From NCBI GenBank assembly GCA_036787815.1, contig DAIQOP010000025.1, positions 1 through 23,029 on the forward strand: a DNA stretch of 23,029 bases, in the 5' to 3' direction. Below the pieces are notes generated by a model that saw nothing but the letters and a program-made list of their open reading frames with translations, was not told where the DNA came from and did not search any database. Made by a program: the position numbers and the translations under genes. The first letter of the stretch is position 1; each line of letters opens with the position of its first letter. This stretch comes from DATBAK01 sp036787815. Its GTDB lineage: Bacteria > Actinomycetota > Acidimicrobiia > IMCC26256 > PALSA-610. Positions 1 through 6,894 of this stretch are shown piece after piece.

Positions 1-26
1 GAGAACAGGCCCGACTGAGCGCTCAC
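1..26 (-). CDS. Start of an unidentified gene, cut by the window edge
   Basis: A GTG at 26-24 overlaps the TGA of the PqqD-thioredoxin gene by 4 nt (GTGA), the same junction seen at many gene borders here, so translation probably continues into a further cassette gene. Only eight residues are readable: VSAQSGLF. The pattern faintly resembles the N-terminus of class II glutamine amidotransferase/asparagine synthase proteins (MCGIAGxF) with Cys2 missing, as in asparagine-synthase-like cyclases of RiPP clusters. Eight residues cannot prove this. The existence of the gene rests on junction style alone. Confidence 0.35.
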
Positions 27-826
27 GCTCGGAGGTCGGTCACCTCCGCGATCTCGCGCGCCAGTTGCACCACGGGTGGAGCTCCGAGCGCGAGTGGCGA
101 CGCGACGTTGCCCTGCTCGTCGAGCAGGTACGCGACCGGTGTGCCGATGCCGTCGAACCCGGCGTCGCCGGCGTCGCCGTGGACGAGCAACCGGCACGCG
201 AGCCCGGCGCGATCGATCGACTCGCGGATCACGCGCGGATCGCCCGCGGCCAGCAGGACGATGTCGACGCCCACGCGCCCGAGCGCCGGAGCGAGCTCGG
301 CGAGGTCGTCGACGATCGCATCGCAGAAGCTGCACGTCGAGCTCCAGTTCACGAGGAGGATGCGCCGGCCCCGCAACTGCGTCGACGAGAAGCTGCCGCC
401 GGTCTCGTCGATCGCGTCGAAGTCGGGGAACGGCTCGCCGATCGCGATGCCCTCGGTCCCGTCGCCGTCGCCGACGTCGAAGGTGTCTTCGCGCACCCCG
501 ACGAGGAACCCGAGCGAACCGACGTTGCGGGCGAGGGCAACCACATCGTCGTTCACGGCCGCGAAGTCGACACCGAACACCTCCGCGATGTCGGCCGCGA
601 TGTCGGCGATCGTTCCGGTGCCGTCGAAGCACTGCCAGACGACCGCGCCGCTCTCGTTCAACGCGCACGTCTGCACGTACTGGGTTCCCGCGGCGATCCG
701 CCCGAGGACCATCTCGCTCTCGATCGCCACCGACGCGACGTCGGGGCGGGCGAGGGGGGTGAAGCCGTCGTCGATGTCGTCGGCCGTGATCTCGGCGGCG
801 ACCGGCGCGGGTGTCAGCCCCGTCAC
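23..826 (-). CDS. PqqD-like / thioredoxin-fold fusion protein
   Basis: The protein has 267 residues. Residues about 29-108 look like a PqqD-type winged-helix peptide-binding domain, with the typical ALNESGAVVWQCFDG stretch followed by IADIAADIAEVFGVD. Residues about 129-260 look like a TlpA/AhpC-type thioredoxin fold, with LLVNWSSTC-SFC (cysteines 165 and 168) and a cis-proline segment IGTPVAYLLDEQG. No signal peptide or membrane segment precedes the fold, unlike most TlpA proteins, so it is probably cytoplasmic. I chose the GTG at 826 because it overlaps the upstream stop as GTGA; an ATG at 886 would add 20 residues inside the upstream gene. As the fourth gene of a kinase/PqqD cassette, it may deliver redox activity to a peptide or protein bound by its PqqD half. 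That role is inferred. Confidence 0.85.
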   Translation of the reverse strand: MTGLTPAPVAAEITADDIDDGFTPLARPDVASVAIESEMVLGRIAAGTQYVQTCALNESGAVVWQCFDGTGTIADIAADIAEVFGVDFAAVNDDVVALARNVGSLGFLVGVREDTFDVGDGDGTEGIAIGEPFPDFDAIDETGGSFSSTQLRGRRILLVNWSSTCSFCDAIVDDLAELAPALGRVGVDIVLLAAGDPRVIRESIDRAGLACRLLVHGDAGDAGFDGIGTPVAYLLDEQGNVASPLALGAPPVVQLAREIAEVTDLRA

Positions 827-1719
827 GATCCGCTCCCGTTCGCCACACCGACGAGCGCGCGTGCCAGCTCCGCGGGATCGGCCCACGCGATGGGGAACAC
901 CGGGGTGCGCGCGACGACGCCCGCCATCACGTCGAGGATCTGCTGGGCGCCGAACGCGTCAGCGCTCACCACCTGCCCGGCCGCGGCTGCGACCGCCTGG
1001 GCCCGGCCGAGGGAATCGGTACCGCCCGCTCCCGTGGTGAACGCCCAGGCCGCGATCGGGTACCGACCGGCCGGGACGGCACCGGGTTCGCGTCCGGCCG
1101 CCGGGTGGCGCCGTTCGAACTCGGCCAACGCTTCGGCATCGACGGTCAGCGCGGGTTCGGGGACGACGACACAGCCCGACTCGGGATCGAGGTGCAGCAC
1201 CGGCGCGTCGATCACCTGGAGCCCGGCGGCGTTGACGCGGCTCTCGATGCCGGCCATCTCGAAGCGGATCGTGTCGGGCGCGATGATCGCGCGGTCACCG
1301 ACGACGAAGCCCGTCGCCGAGAGCCGCAACATCGACGATGCCGGCTCGGCGAAATCGGCGAGGTAGTTGAGCAGCGCGCGCATCACGCGACCGGGGGCTC
1401 GGGTCCTGACCAACGAGTCGCTGGAGCGGTAGAGGAAGTTGAACGCCTGCACCGGGCCGTCGACCCCCGATCCGTCGGCCATGAGCGCGGAGAAGTTGGC
1501 CGGTGCCTCGACGTCGATCAGGTGGGCGCGGAGGACGCGTCGGATCGCGTCGTCCATCTCGGCACTCGACGATCGGACGCCCAACGCCCATGGCCCGACC
1601 TCGTACGTGCTCGCCGCCACCCAGTCGAGATCGTCGAGCGTGTCGATGCACGAGCTGCACGAGCTGAACGGCGCGAGGAACTTCGGCTCCGACAGCTGCT
1701 GCGGCGTGCGCTCAGGCAT
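823..1719 (-). CDS. HPr-kinase-like protein without a P-loop
   Basis: The protein has 298 residues and no clear family match that I can name. By eye it aligns with the kinase-like protein encoded two genes upstream. The aligned part runs from a DD-containing helix near residue 50 through AIIAPDTIRFEM to LQVIDAPVLHLDPESG, which occupies the place of the kinase's LLPAAMNSGKST...YLTDEAAAIDP. The Walker A lysine and following Ser/Thr are absent, so ATP binding in the usual way is unlikely. Near the N-terminus is a CSSC motif (Cys21, Cys24). The ATG at 1719 is preceded by a GAGAGGA ribosome-binding site and lies 8 nt inside the PqqD gene; an upstream ATG at 1848 would read through that gene. It could be a pseudokinase partner or scaffold. 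The homology is my visual alignment and needs a profile search. Confidence 0.7.
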   Translation of the reverse strand: MPERTPQQLSEPKFLAPFSSCSSCIDTLDDLDWVAASTYEVGPWALGVRSSSAEMDDAIRRVLRAHLIDVEAPANFSALMADGSGVDGPVQAFNFLYRSSDSLVRTRAPGRVMRALLNYLADFAEPASSMLRLSATGFVVGDRAIIAPDTIRFEMAGIESRVNAAGLQVIDAPVLHLDPESGCVVVPEPALTVDAEALAEFERRHPAAGREPGAVPAGRYPIAAWAFTTGAGGTDSLGRAQAVAAAAGQVVSADAFGAQQILDVMAGVVARTPVFPIAWADPAELARALVGVANGSGS

Positions 1720-2086
1720 GGGGTCCTCTCGGTGGGCGGGCGGGAACGGCATCCGGTGGGCGGGCGGGGACGGCATCGACGAGCGATTCTGCACCGAGAA
1801 CGCCGAGCAGCGTGACGACGTCCGATCGCATCGCGGCGCGTTCGGCATGGAACCGCCCGGCGAGGTCGGCGGCCAGCTCGTCGATCGAGGTGCGGCCGTC
1901 GAGCGCCCACCACACCGCGCTCGCGCTCCAGTTGAGGATGTGCAGGCGACCGTCGCGCGCGTCGTAGAGGACGCTCTCGTCGTCGATCTCGACCCCCGAG
2001 ACCCTCGGGTTGCGCTCCGGGACGAGCGTCGGCTCCGCTGCCCCCGTCGCGGGCCACGGGGCCGCGGTCCGGGCCCGGCGGGCCAT
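1712..2086 (-). CDS. Small PqqD-like peptide-binding protein
   Basis: The protein has 124 residues and is dominated by a PqqD-family domain at about 30-103. Its features are VLYDARDGRLHILNWSASAVWWALDG followed after a short gap by SIDELAADLAGRFH and a closing helix. PqqD proteins and related RiPP recognition elements bind a leader peptide and present it to a modifying enzyme. The ATG at 2086 shares one base with the stop of the kinase-like gene (TGATG), so the two are probably translationally coupled. The C-terminus ends in a duplicated DAVPARPP octapeptide encoded by a 24-bp tandem repeat. The domain assignment is firm in style; the bound peptide is unknown. Confidence 0.82.
   Translation of the reverse strand: MARRARTAAPWPATGAAEPTLVPERNPRVSGVEIDDESVLYDARDGRLHILNWSASAVWWALDGRTSIDELAADLAGRFHAERAAMRSDVVTLLGVLGAESLVDAVPARPPDAVPARPPRGPHA
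1731..1778. repeat. 24-bp tandem duplication, two copies
   Basis: Two adjacent 24-bp units (1731-1754 and 1755-1778) each start GGTGGGCGGGCGGG and differ at two positions. Being a multiple of three, the repeat keeps frame and gives the PqqD-like protein its DAVPARPP repeat. It also lies just upstream of the next gene's ribosome-binding site. Confidence 0.9.
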
Positions 2087-3018
2087 CAGACTCTCGCCTC
2101 GAGCGCTTCGGCCAGGCTCGCGATCTCGTCGCAGGCCTCGTCGAGCGAACCGAACGTGAGCCGGTAGCAGTCGCAGCGGCGGACCACGGCGGCGAGCGTG
2201 TCGAGACCGGCGGCCCCGTGCGACGCGAAGTTGAAGGAGTTCTCGGCCAGGAGGAGCACGGCTTCGGCGCGGCTGATGCGATCGAGCTTCGTCTTCACCG
2301 CGGGTTGGAAGCGCGGGCTGACGACGAGGCGGGCCGGGCACCGATCGGCGATCGAACCGGGTCGCGCCGCGTCGGCGACGATGCGCCACTGCTCGTCGGC
2401 GAACCGGTCGAACCGGGCGTCTCGCGGAGGCCGCAGCTCCGCGAGCGCGTCCCAGGACCCGAGCTCGATGGAGATCGCCTTCGGGTATGGGTCGACGAGA
2501 TTGGTCGTCGGGTCGATCGCGGCGGCTTCGTCGGTGAGGTAGTCGAACCCCCGCCGCACCAGACCGGCCACGAGCGTCGACTTCCCGGAGTTCATGGCCG
2601 CGGGGAGCAGGATCGCCGCACCGTTCGCGGCCGCGGCCGCGGCGTGGACGAGGACGTAGCGGTCGGACTCGGCGACGACGGCGCGATTGACGTGCCAGAG
2701 CAGGTAGGTGAGCGCGAGCGGCTCACTCGGCGTGCGCACGACGTGCTGGCCGTCGAAGTACACGGCGTAACGGCTCTTGAAGCGCGCGCCGTCGTCGACG
2801 ATCGAGTACACGTGGGCCGCGGGTTCGTCGGTTGCGAGCGGGGCGAGGATCATCTCGAGGTAGTCCGCGAGGTCGTCGCTCGCCATGCGCAGCGAGAAGG
2901 TGAGATCGAGCGCCCGGTAGGCGGGCGTGACGCGCGGCCACGCGCGTTGGCCCAGACGAGTGACGGTTGCGGCTTCCCGCGAGGGTCGGCGCCGCGGAGA
3001 ACCAGAAGCGCTCAACAC
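2086..3018 (-). CDS. HPr kinase-related P-loop protein
   Basis: The protein has 310 residues. A P-loop of HprK-related type is seen at about 137-148 (LLPAAMNSGKST), followed by LVAGLVRRGFDYLTDEAAAID (about 149-169) and KAISIELGSW. These are hallmarks of HPr-kinase-like proteins found beside PqqD genes. The first glycine of the GxxxxGK[ST] Walker motif is alanine here. Family members are thought to phosphorylate a protein or peptide; some relatives phosphorylate lasso peptides. The GTG at 3018 follows GGGAAGG closely; the neighbouring TTG at 3015 has better spacing and would shorten the protein by one residue. ATG 2886 would remove the first 44 residues. It is the first gene of the cassette and is read away from a divergent promoter region shared with the GNAT gene. 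Confidence 0.78.
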   Translation of the reverse strand: MLSASGSPRRRPSREAATVTRLGQRAWPRVTPAYRALDLTFSLRMASDDLADYLEMILAPLATDEPAAHVYSIVDDGARFKSRYAVYFDGQHVVRTPSEPLALTYLLWHVNRAVVAESDRYVLVHAAAAAANGAAILLPAAMNSGKSTLVAGLVRRGFDYLTDEAAAIDPTTNLVDPYPKAISIELGSWDALAELRPPRDARFDRFADEQWRIVADAARPGSIADRCPARLVVSPRFQPAVKTKLDRISRAEAVLLLAENSFNFASHGAAGLDTLAAVVRRCDCYRLTFGSLDEACDEIASLAEALEARV

Positions 3019-3044
3019 AGCCTTCCCTTTGTCGCCCGGACGCG

Positions 3045-3050
3045 ATTCTA
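3045..3050 (-). promoter_or_regulatory. Possible -10 box for the kinase/PqqD cassette
   Basis: On the minus strand TAGAAT sits 27 nt upstream of the kinase-like gene's GTG and matches the actinobacterial TANNNT -10 pattern. No good -35 box is seen 16-18 bp upstream, so this is a weak call. Confidence 0.35.
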
Positions 3051-3074
3051 GCCGGGGCCGCGGAGCCCACTTCC

Positions 3075-3092
3075 GGCGCCCGGGGCGCCCCG
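3075..3092. promoter_or_regulatory. Inverted repeat between divergent genes
   Basis: GGCGCC-CGG-GGCGCC (3075-3089) overlaps a perfect 12-bp palindrome CGGGGCGCCCCG (3081-3092). It lies just upstream of the -35 region expected for the minus-strand promoter, in the 150-bp space between divergent genes. An operator is possible, but GC-rich DNA makes such palindromes by chance. Confidence 0.3.
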
Positions 3093-3168
3093 TTGCCGTG
3101 AAACGCGTGCAAACTGCAGCGGTGCCGGCACAGTTGCCGACGTCGGTACGGGGGCGAGAGGGGCATGG

Positions 3169-4158
3169 GTGAGCGGGACCGCTGCTGATCTGCACATCCG
3201 CGAGTACCGCGACGACGACGAGCCCGCGGTGCTCGCGCTGCTCCAGGCGTCGCTGGGTTGGGTGCCCGACAGCCAGTACCGTCGCTTCTTCGCGTGGAAG
3301 CACCGCGAGAACCCGTTCGGCAGGTCGCCCGCGTGGGTCGCGGTCGACGGCGACCGTATCGCCGGGTTCCGCATCTTCCTCCGCTGGGAGTTCGAGCGCG
3401 ACGGCGCGGTCGTGCGCGCGGTTCGCGCCGTCGATACGGCCACGCATCCCGAGTACCAGGGGCGGGGCATCTTCTCCCGGCTCACGCTGCACGCGATCGA
3501 GGAGTTGCGGGCCGACGGTGTCGGGTTCGTGTTCAACACACCGAACGATTCGAGCCGGCCCGGCTACCTCAAGATGGGGTGGAAGCCGGTCGCACGGTTG
3601 CCGGTGCTGATGCGGCCGCGATCGCTCGTGGCGCTCGTCGCGGTGGCTCGGGCGCGGGTGCCGGCCGAGAAGTGGTCGCTCCCGACCGAGGTCGGCCGCC
3701 CGGCCGTCGAGGCGCTGAGCGATCGCGACGCGGTCGTCGCGCTGCTCGCGTCGTGCACGACCGCGGGCGGCATGCAGACCCGTCGCTCTCCCGAGTTCCT
3801 CATGTGGCGCTACGGCTTCGGGCCCCTTGCGTACCGCGTCGTGCTCGCCGGTGATCGGATCTCCGACGGGCTCGTGGTGTTCCGCCTGCGCCGACGCGGC
3901 GGCGCGGTCGAGGCGGCCGTGTGCGACGTGATCGTTCCCGACGCGCGCGCCCGCGCGATCGGGTCGCTGCTCCGGAAGGTGCTGCGCGAGTCGGGCGCCG
4001 ACTACGCGGTCAGGATCGGCGGCCGCCACGTCGCGCGCGGCGGGTCGTTCCCGGTGCCCGGTCAGGGTCCGACGCTCGTGTGGCGATCGGTTGCGGAGTC
4101 GGTGATGCCGCCGGCCGCCGACTGGCGCCTCGCCCTGGGCGACGTCGAGCTGTTCTGA
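3169..4158 (+). CDS. Double-GNAT acyltransferase-like protein
   Basis: The protein has 329 residues. The N-terminal half (about 5-140) is a GNAT fold: IREYRDDDEPAVLALL starts it, and DTATHPEYQGRGIFSRLT is the acetyl-CoA-binding motif A (Q-x-x-G-x-G type), followed by FVFNTPNDSSRPGYLKMGW. The second half (about 185-320) contains RSPEFLMWRYGFGPLAYRVV and a second, weaker GNAT-like sheet, typical of a common actinobacterial family found near surface-glycan genes. The GTG start has a GAGAGGGG ribosome-binding site 6-13 nt upstream. It is transcribed alone, divergently from the kinase/PqqD cassette and towards the glycan operon. Likely role: N- or O-acylation of a sugar or amino sugar. The substrate cannot be read from sequence. 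Confidence 0.85.
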   Translation: MSGTAADLHIREYRDDDEPAVLALLQASLGWVPDSQYRRFFAWKHRENPFGRSPAWVAVDGDRIAGFRIFLRWEFERDGAVVRAVRAVDTATHPEYQGRGIFSRLTLHAIEELRADGVGFVFNTPNDSSRPGYLKMGWKPVARLPVLMRPRSLVALVAVARARVPAEKWSLPTEVGRPAVEALSDRDAVVALLASCTTAGGMQTRRSPEFLMWRYGFGPLAYRVVLAGDRISDGLVVFRLRRRGGAVEAAVCDVIVPDARARAIGSLLRKVLRESGADYAVRIGGRHVARGGSFPVPGQGPTLVWRSVAESVMPPAADWRLALGDVELF

Positions 4159-4160
4159 GT

Positions 4161-4200
4161 CCCCGAGTGCCCGAGTCCCCGAGTCTGCGAGTCTGCGCGC
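4161..4200. repeat. Octamer tandem repeat between convergent genes
   Basis: Four full copies plus part of a fifth of an 8-bp unit of the type CCCCGAGT: CCCCGAGT, GCCCGAGT, CCCCGAGT, CTGCGAGT, then CTGCG. The array fills the space between the stop of the GNAT gene and the stop of the opposing glycosyltransferase. No stem-loop with a U-run is seen, so a classic terminator is not supported. Confidence 0.88.
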
Positions 4201-5327
4201 TACGCGGGCCTGGCCGCGCACAGGTCGCGGTAGATCTGCTCGGTACGGGCCACCGCGCTCTCGATGTCGTACGCGCGGCCGCGCTCGGCGGCGGCGGCGC
4301 CCATCGCCGCCCGGCGTTCGGGGTCGCGCACGAGCGTCTCGATCGCATCGGCCAGGAGGTCGGGCCGCCGCGGTGGCACGAGCAGGCCTTCGATGCCCTC
4401 CCGCACGCCGTCGGGCACCCCGCCGACCTTGGTCGCCACGATCGGCAGCCCGATCGCCAGCGCCTCCATGATGGCGATGGGATAACCCTCGTAGTGCGAC
4501 GCCAACGCGAACAGGTCGCAGCCGCTCAGCACCCGCATGGCGTCGGTGCGGTACCCGAGCATCTCGACGGAGCGGCCGAGACCGAGCGACGCGTGCAGCG
4601 CGCGGAGCTCGGCCTCGAGGGGACCCTGCCCGACGATGAAAAAGCGCGCCGGCACGCCGCGGTCGACGAGGATGCGGGCGGCGGCGAAGAGATCGGGGTA
4701 TCCCTTCGTGCTGCGGAGGTTGGCGACGGTCGCGATGGCGACTTCGCCGGGGGCGACCCCGAGCTCGGTTCGTACCGCCTCGCGCTGTTCGAGGGTCTGC
4801 TCGGCGTCGGCGAGCACGATGCCCTGCACGATCACCTCGACGCGGTCGCGCAGGCGTTCGGGAAGCGATGCGCGCACCTCGTCGCTCACCGCCAACCACG
4901 CGTCGCCGAGCCGGAACGTCGTCCGGTTGAGCGCTCGCGTCGCGCGTGTGTGGCTCGACCACACGTTGTGCTCGGTCGAGACGACCTTCGGCTGCCGGGC
5001 CGCGGGCAGCGTGCGCACGATCAGCCGCGCGAGCCCGGCGACGTAGGGCGAGTGCAGGTGCACGACGTCGTAGCGCTCGGCCGCGAGGAGTCGCCGGAGG
5101 CGGAACAACCACCGCGGGTCCTGGGCCTGGCGGACGCCGAGGCACCGGGTGCGGACCCCGAGATCCTCGAGCTCGCCCACCAGCTGCGTCTTCCATGGGA
5201 GGAGATACGCGACCTCGACGGCGAACGCGGCGCGGTCGCGCACCCGCGCTTCGGAGACGAGCAGGCGTTCCGCGCCGCCCGGTCCCAGGCCCTTGATCAA
5301 CGCGAGCACCCGTATCGGTTCGCTCAT
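4200..5327 (-). CDS. Glycosyltransferase, GT4 / GT-B fold
   Basis: The protein has 375 residues. The N-terminal Rossmann domain starts with RVLALIKGLGPGGAERLL, a donor/acceptor loop usual for GT4 enzymes, then YDVVHLHSPYVAGL. The C-terminal domain has VANLRSTKGYPDLFAAA and the GT4 signature SHYEGYPIAIMEALAIGLPIVAT with the E-x7-E pair. Such retaining enzymes move a sugar from a nucleotide donor onto a lipid-linked glycan on the cytoplasmic side. The ATG overlaps the stop of the upstream sugar-phosphate transferase gene by 4 nt (ATGA), so the two are coupled and this enzyme may add an early sugar to the lipid-linked primer. It is the last gene of the operon. The specific sugar is unknown. Confidence 0.9.
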   Translation of the reverse strand: MSEPIRVLALIKGLGPGGAERLLVSEARVRDRAAFAVEVAYLLPWKTQLVGELEDLGVRTRCLGVRQAQDPRWLFRLRRLLAAERYDVVHLHSPYVAGLARLIVRTLPAARQPKVVSTEHNVWSSHTRATRALNRTTFRLGDAWLAVSDEVRASLPERLRDRVEVIVQGIVLADAEQTLEQREAVRTELGVAPGEVAIATVANLRSTKGYPDLFAAARILVDRGVPARFFIVGQGPLEAELRALHASLGLGRSVEMLGYRTDAMRVLSGCDLFALASHYEGYPIAIMEALAIGLPIVATKVGGVPDGVREGIEGLLVPPRRPDLLADAIETLVRDPERRAAMGAAAAERGRAYDIESAVARTEQIYRDLCAARPA

Positions 5328-6283
5328 GAGGTCTCTCTGCGGAACTCGGGACGGGTGAAGCCGGCCGCGACCACGGCAACGAGCAGCGCGGCGATCGAGA
5401 CCGCGGCGATCGTCGCGGCCGCGACCGTCGCTGCGTGCGTGACCGCGACGGCGAGCGCGGCGAGCGCGAGCTCGACGACGGCGAACGCCGTGCTCGCTCT
5501 CGGGGCACTCCATCCGCGGTCGACGAGCTGGTCGTACACGTGACCGCGGTCGCCGTGGAACAGCGGGTGCCGCGCCCGAAGTCGTCGAGCGATCGTCACG
5601 CCCGTCTCCATGATCGGGAGCGCCACCAGCGCGATGCCCGCGATGCCGACCGCGGCAGATCGGTGGGGAGCCCACGACATCGCGAGCAGGAGCGCGAGCG
5701 CGGTGCCGACGAGATACGAGCCCGCGTCGCCGAGGTAGATGCGGGCCGGGGGCCGGTTGAACCAGAGGAAGCCGGCGAGCGCCCCGGCGAGCGCGAGTGC
5801 GATCGCCCGATCGTCGTCGCGCAGCACCGCGGCGAATCCGGCGGCGCCGATCATCGCGACACCCGACGCGAGCGCGTCGAGCCCGTCGAGCATGTTGACG
5901 GCGTTGACGAGCACGACGACCGCGACGGCGACGGCGACGGGTCCGAACGGCCCGCCCCACCGCACCGGTACGACCGCGGCCGCGGTCGCCCCGATGCCGA
6001 TCTCCCCGACGAGCCGGGCCACCGCGGGGATTCCCCGCGCGTCGTCGACGACACCGAGCACGCCGGCGAGCAGGAGCGGCACGAGCAGCATCGGATGCAC
6101 GACCGCGACGACGCCCGCCAAGCCGACCAGCACCGCGAGCCCACCGAGATAGGGGACCGCGGCCTGCTGCACCTTGAGCGGGCCCGGGCGGTCGACGATG
6201 CCGGTGCGCACCGCGAGGCGCATCGCGAGCGGGGTCGCCGCGAGGCCGACCGCGAGCGCGACGACGAAGGCGATCACGGCCAC
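5324..6283 (-). CDS. WecA/MraY-type polyprenyl-phosphate sugar-1-P transferase
   Basis: The protein has 319 residues with about ten hydrophobic segments. The glycosyltransferase-4 family landmarks are in order: VPYLGG (43-48), the Mg-binding VVDDARG (78-84), NAVNMLDGLDALASG (127-141), ARIYLGDAGS (180-189) and HPLFHGDRGHVYDQL (239-253). Members transfer a sugar-1-phosphate, usually GlcNAc-1-P, from UDP-sugar to undecaprenyl phosphate and so start a lipid-linked glycan. The GTG start lies 10 nt inside the preceding acetyltransferase gene, and the stop overlaps the next GT4 gene as ATGA. WecA-like enzymes are favoured over MraY because the neighbours are glycan, not cell-wall division, genes. 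Substrate is inferred. Confidence 0.9.
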   Translation of the reverse strand: MAVIAFVVALAVGLAATPLAMRLAVRTGIVDRPGPLKVQQAAVPYLGGLAVLVGLAGVVAVVHPMLLVPLLLAGVLGVVDDARGIPAVARLVGEIGIGATAAAVVPVRWGGPFGPVAVAVAVVVLVNAVNMLDGLDALASGVAMIGAAGFAAVLRDDDRAIALALAGALAGFLWFNRPPARIYLGDAGSYLVGTALALLLAMSWAPHRSAAVGIAGIALVALPIMETGVTIARRLRARHPLFHGDRGHVYDQLVDRGWSAPRASTAFAVVELALAALAVAVTHAATVAAATIAAVSIAALLVAVVAAGFTRPEFRRETS

Positions 6284-6894
6284 GTCAGCACCTGCGACGG
6301 GGTTCCGCGGTGCACCTCGATGCGCGCGACCTTCGTGAACCCGCAGCGTTCGTAGAGGCGGATCGCGGCGTCGTTGTCGGCGCCGACGACCACCCGGGCG
6401 CCGGGCACCCCGCGCCGGGTGAGCTCCGCCGTGAACGCGTCGACGAGCGCGCGGCCGGCGCCCCGGCCCCGCGCCCGCGGCGCGACCGCGATCGCGAGGA
6501 GCTCGGCCTTCGGGAGATCGGCTTCGCTCGGACCATGGCTCGGCTCATTGCCGGTACCACCGCCGGTCCCGGTGCCGTAGCGGAGGGTTTCGAGCACGCG
6601 CCGCGACGATCGGAGCACCTGCGGCAGCGCGGAGATCGCCGCGACGAGGCCGTCACGTACGAGGAACGAGCGGTACAACTCGCGCACGTCGTCGGTCCCC
6701 GCGATGAAGCCGAGCGTGTCGCCGTCGGCTTCGGCGACGAGCAGGAACGAACCGGGCGACCGCACGATGCGCCGGTACAGCCGCGTGAGGAACGAGCGGC
6801 CGAGCGAGGGGAGGAAGCCGTCGCCGATCTCCGACGCGTGCAGGGTCGCCGCCAGGCTCGCGTCGGCCTCGGTGCCGGGGCGAACGTCGGTCAC
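6274..6894 (-). CDS. GNAT family N-acetyltransferase
   Basis: The protein has 206 residues with one GNAT domain. VRPGTEADASLAATLHASEI opens it. The acetyl-CoA-binding stretch is LLAIAVAPRARGRGAGRALV (R-x-x-G-x-G/A type), and VVVGADNDAAIRLYERCGF forms the closing motif B. A glycine/serine-rich insert (TGTGGGTGNEPSHGPSEAD) splits the sheet. The GTG overlaps the upstream GT4 stop as GTGA, and the end overlaps the sugar-phosphate transferase gene by 10 nt, so it is part of the glycan operon. It may acetylate an amino sugar, or a nucleotide sugar as in WecD/PglD-like steps. The substrate is not determined. Confidence 0.88.
   Translation of the reverse strand: MTDVRPGTEADASLAATLHASEIGDGFLPSLGRSFLTRLYRRIVRSPGSFLLVAEADGDTLGFIAGTDDVRELYRSFLVRDGLVAAISALPQVLRSSRRVLETLRYGTGTGGGTGNEPSHGPSEADLPKAELLAIAVAPRARGRGAGRALVDAFTAELTRRGVPGARVVVGADNDAAIRLYERCGFTKVARIEVHRGTPSQVLTWP

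Noticed and set aside
65..1366. Plus-strand frame opposite the PqqD-thioredoxin and pseudokinase genes
   Set aside because: Charged low-complexity sequence, no motifs, and the minus strand has domain-bearing, overlapping genes.
1719..1848. Upstream ATG that would lengthen the pseudokinase by 43 residues
   Set aside because: The added part would be read inside the PqqD gene and is Pro/Arg-rich; the ATG at 1719 has a good ribosome-binding site.
3048..3131. 27-codon GTG frame on the minus strand as a possible precursor peptide
   Set aside because: No ribosome-binding site, no leader/core pattern and Gly/Arg/Pro-rich residues expected from GC-rich spacer. A precursor may lie outside the window.
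4158..4202. Octamer array taken as a CRISPR or terminator
   Set aside because: Units are 8 bp with no spacers, and there is no stem or U-run.
2086..5508. Minus-strand frame of 1140 codons read as one gene
   Set aside because: Only the last 310 codons look like protein. The rest lies antisense to the GNAT gene and in the wrong frame of a glycosyltransferase.
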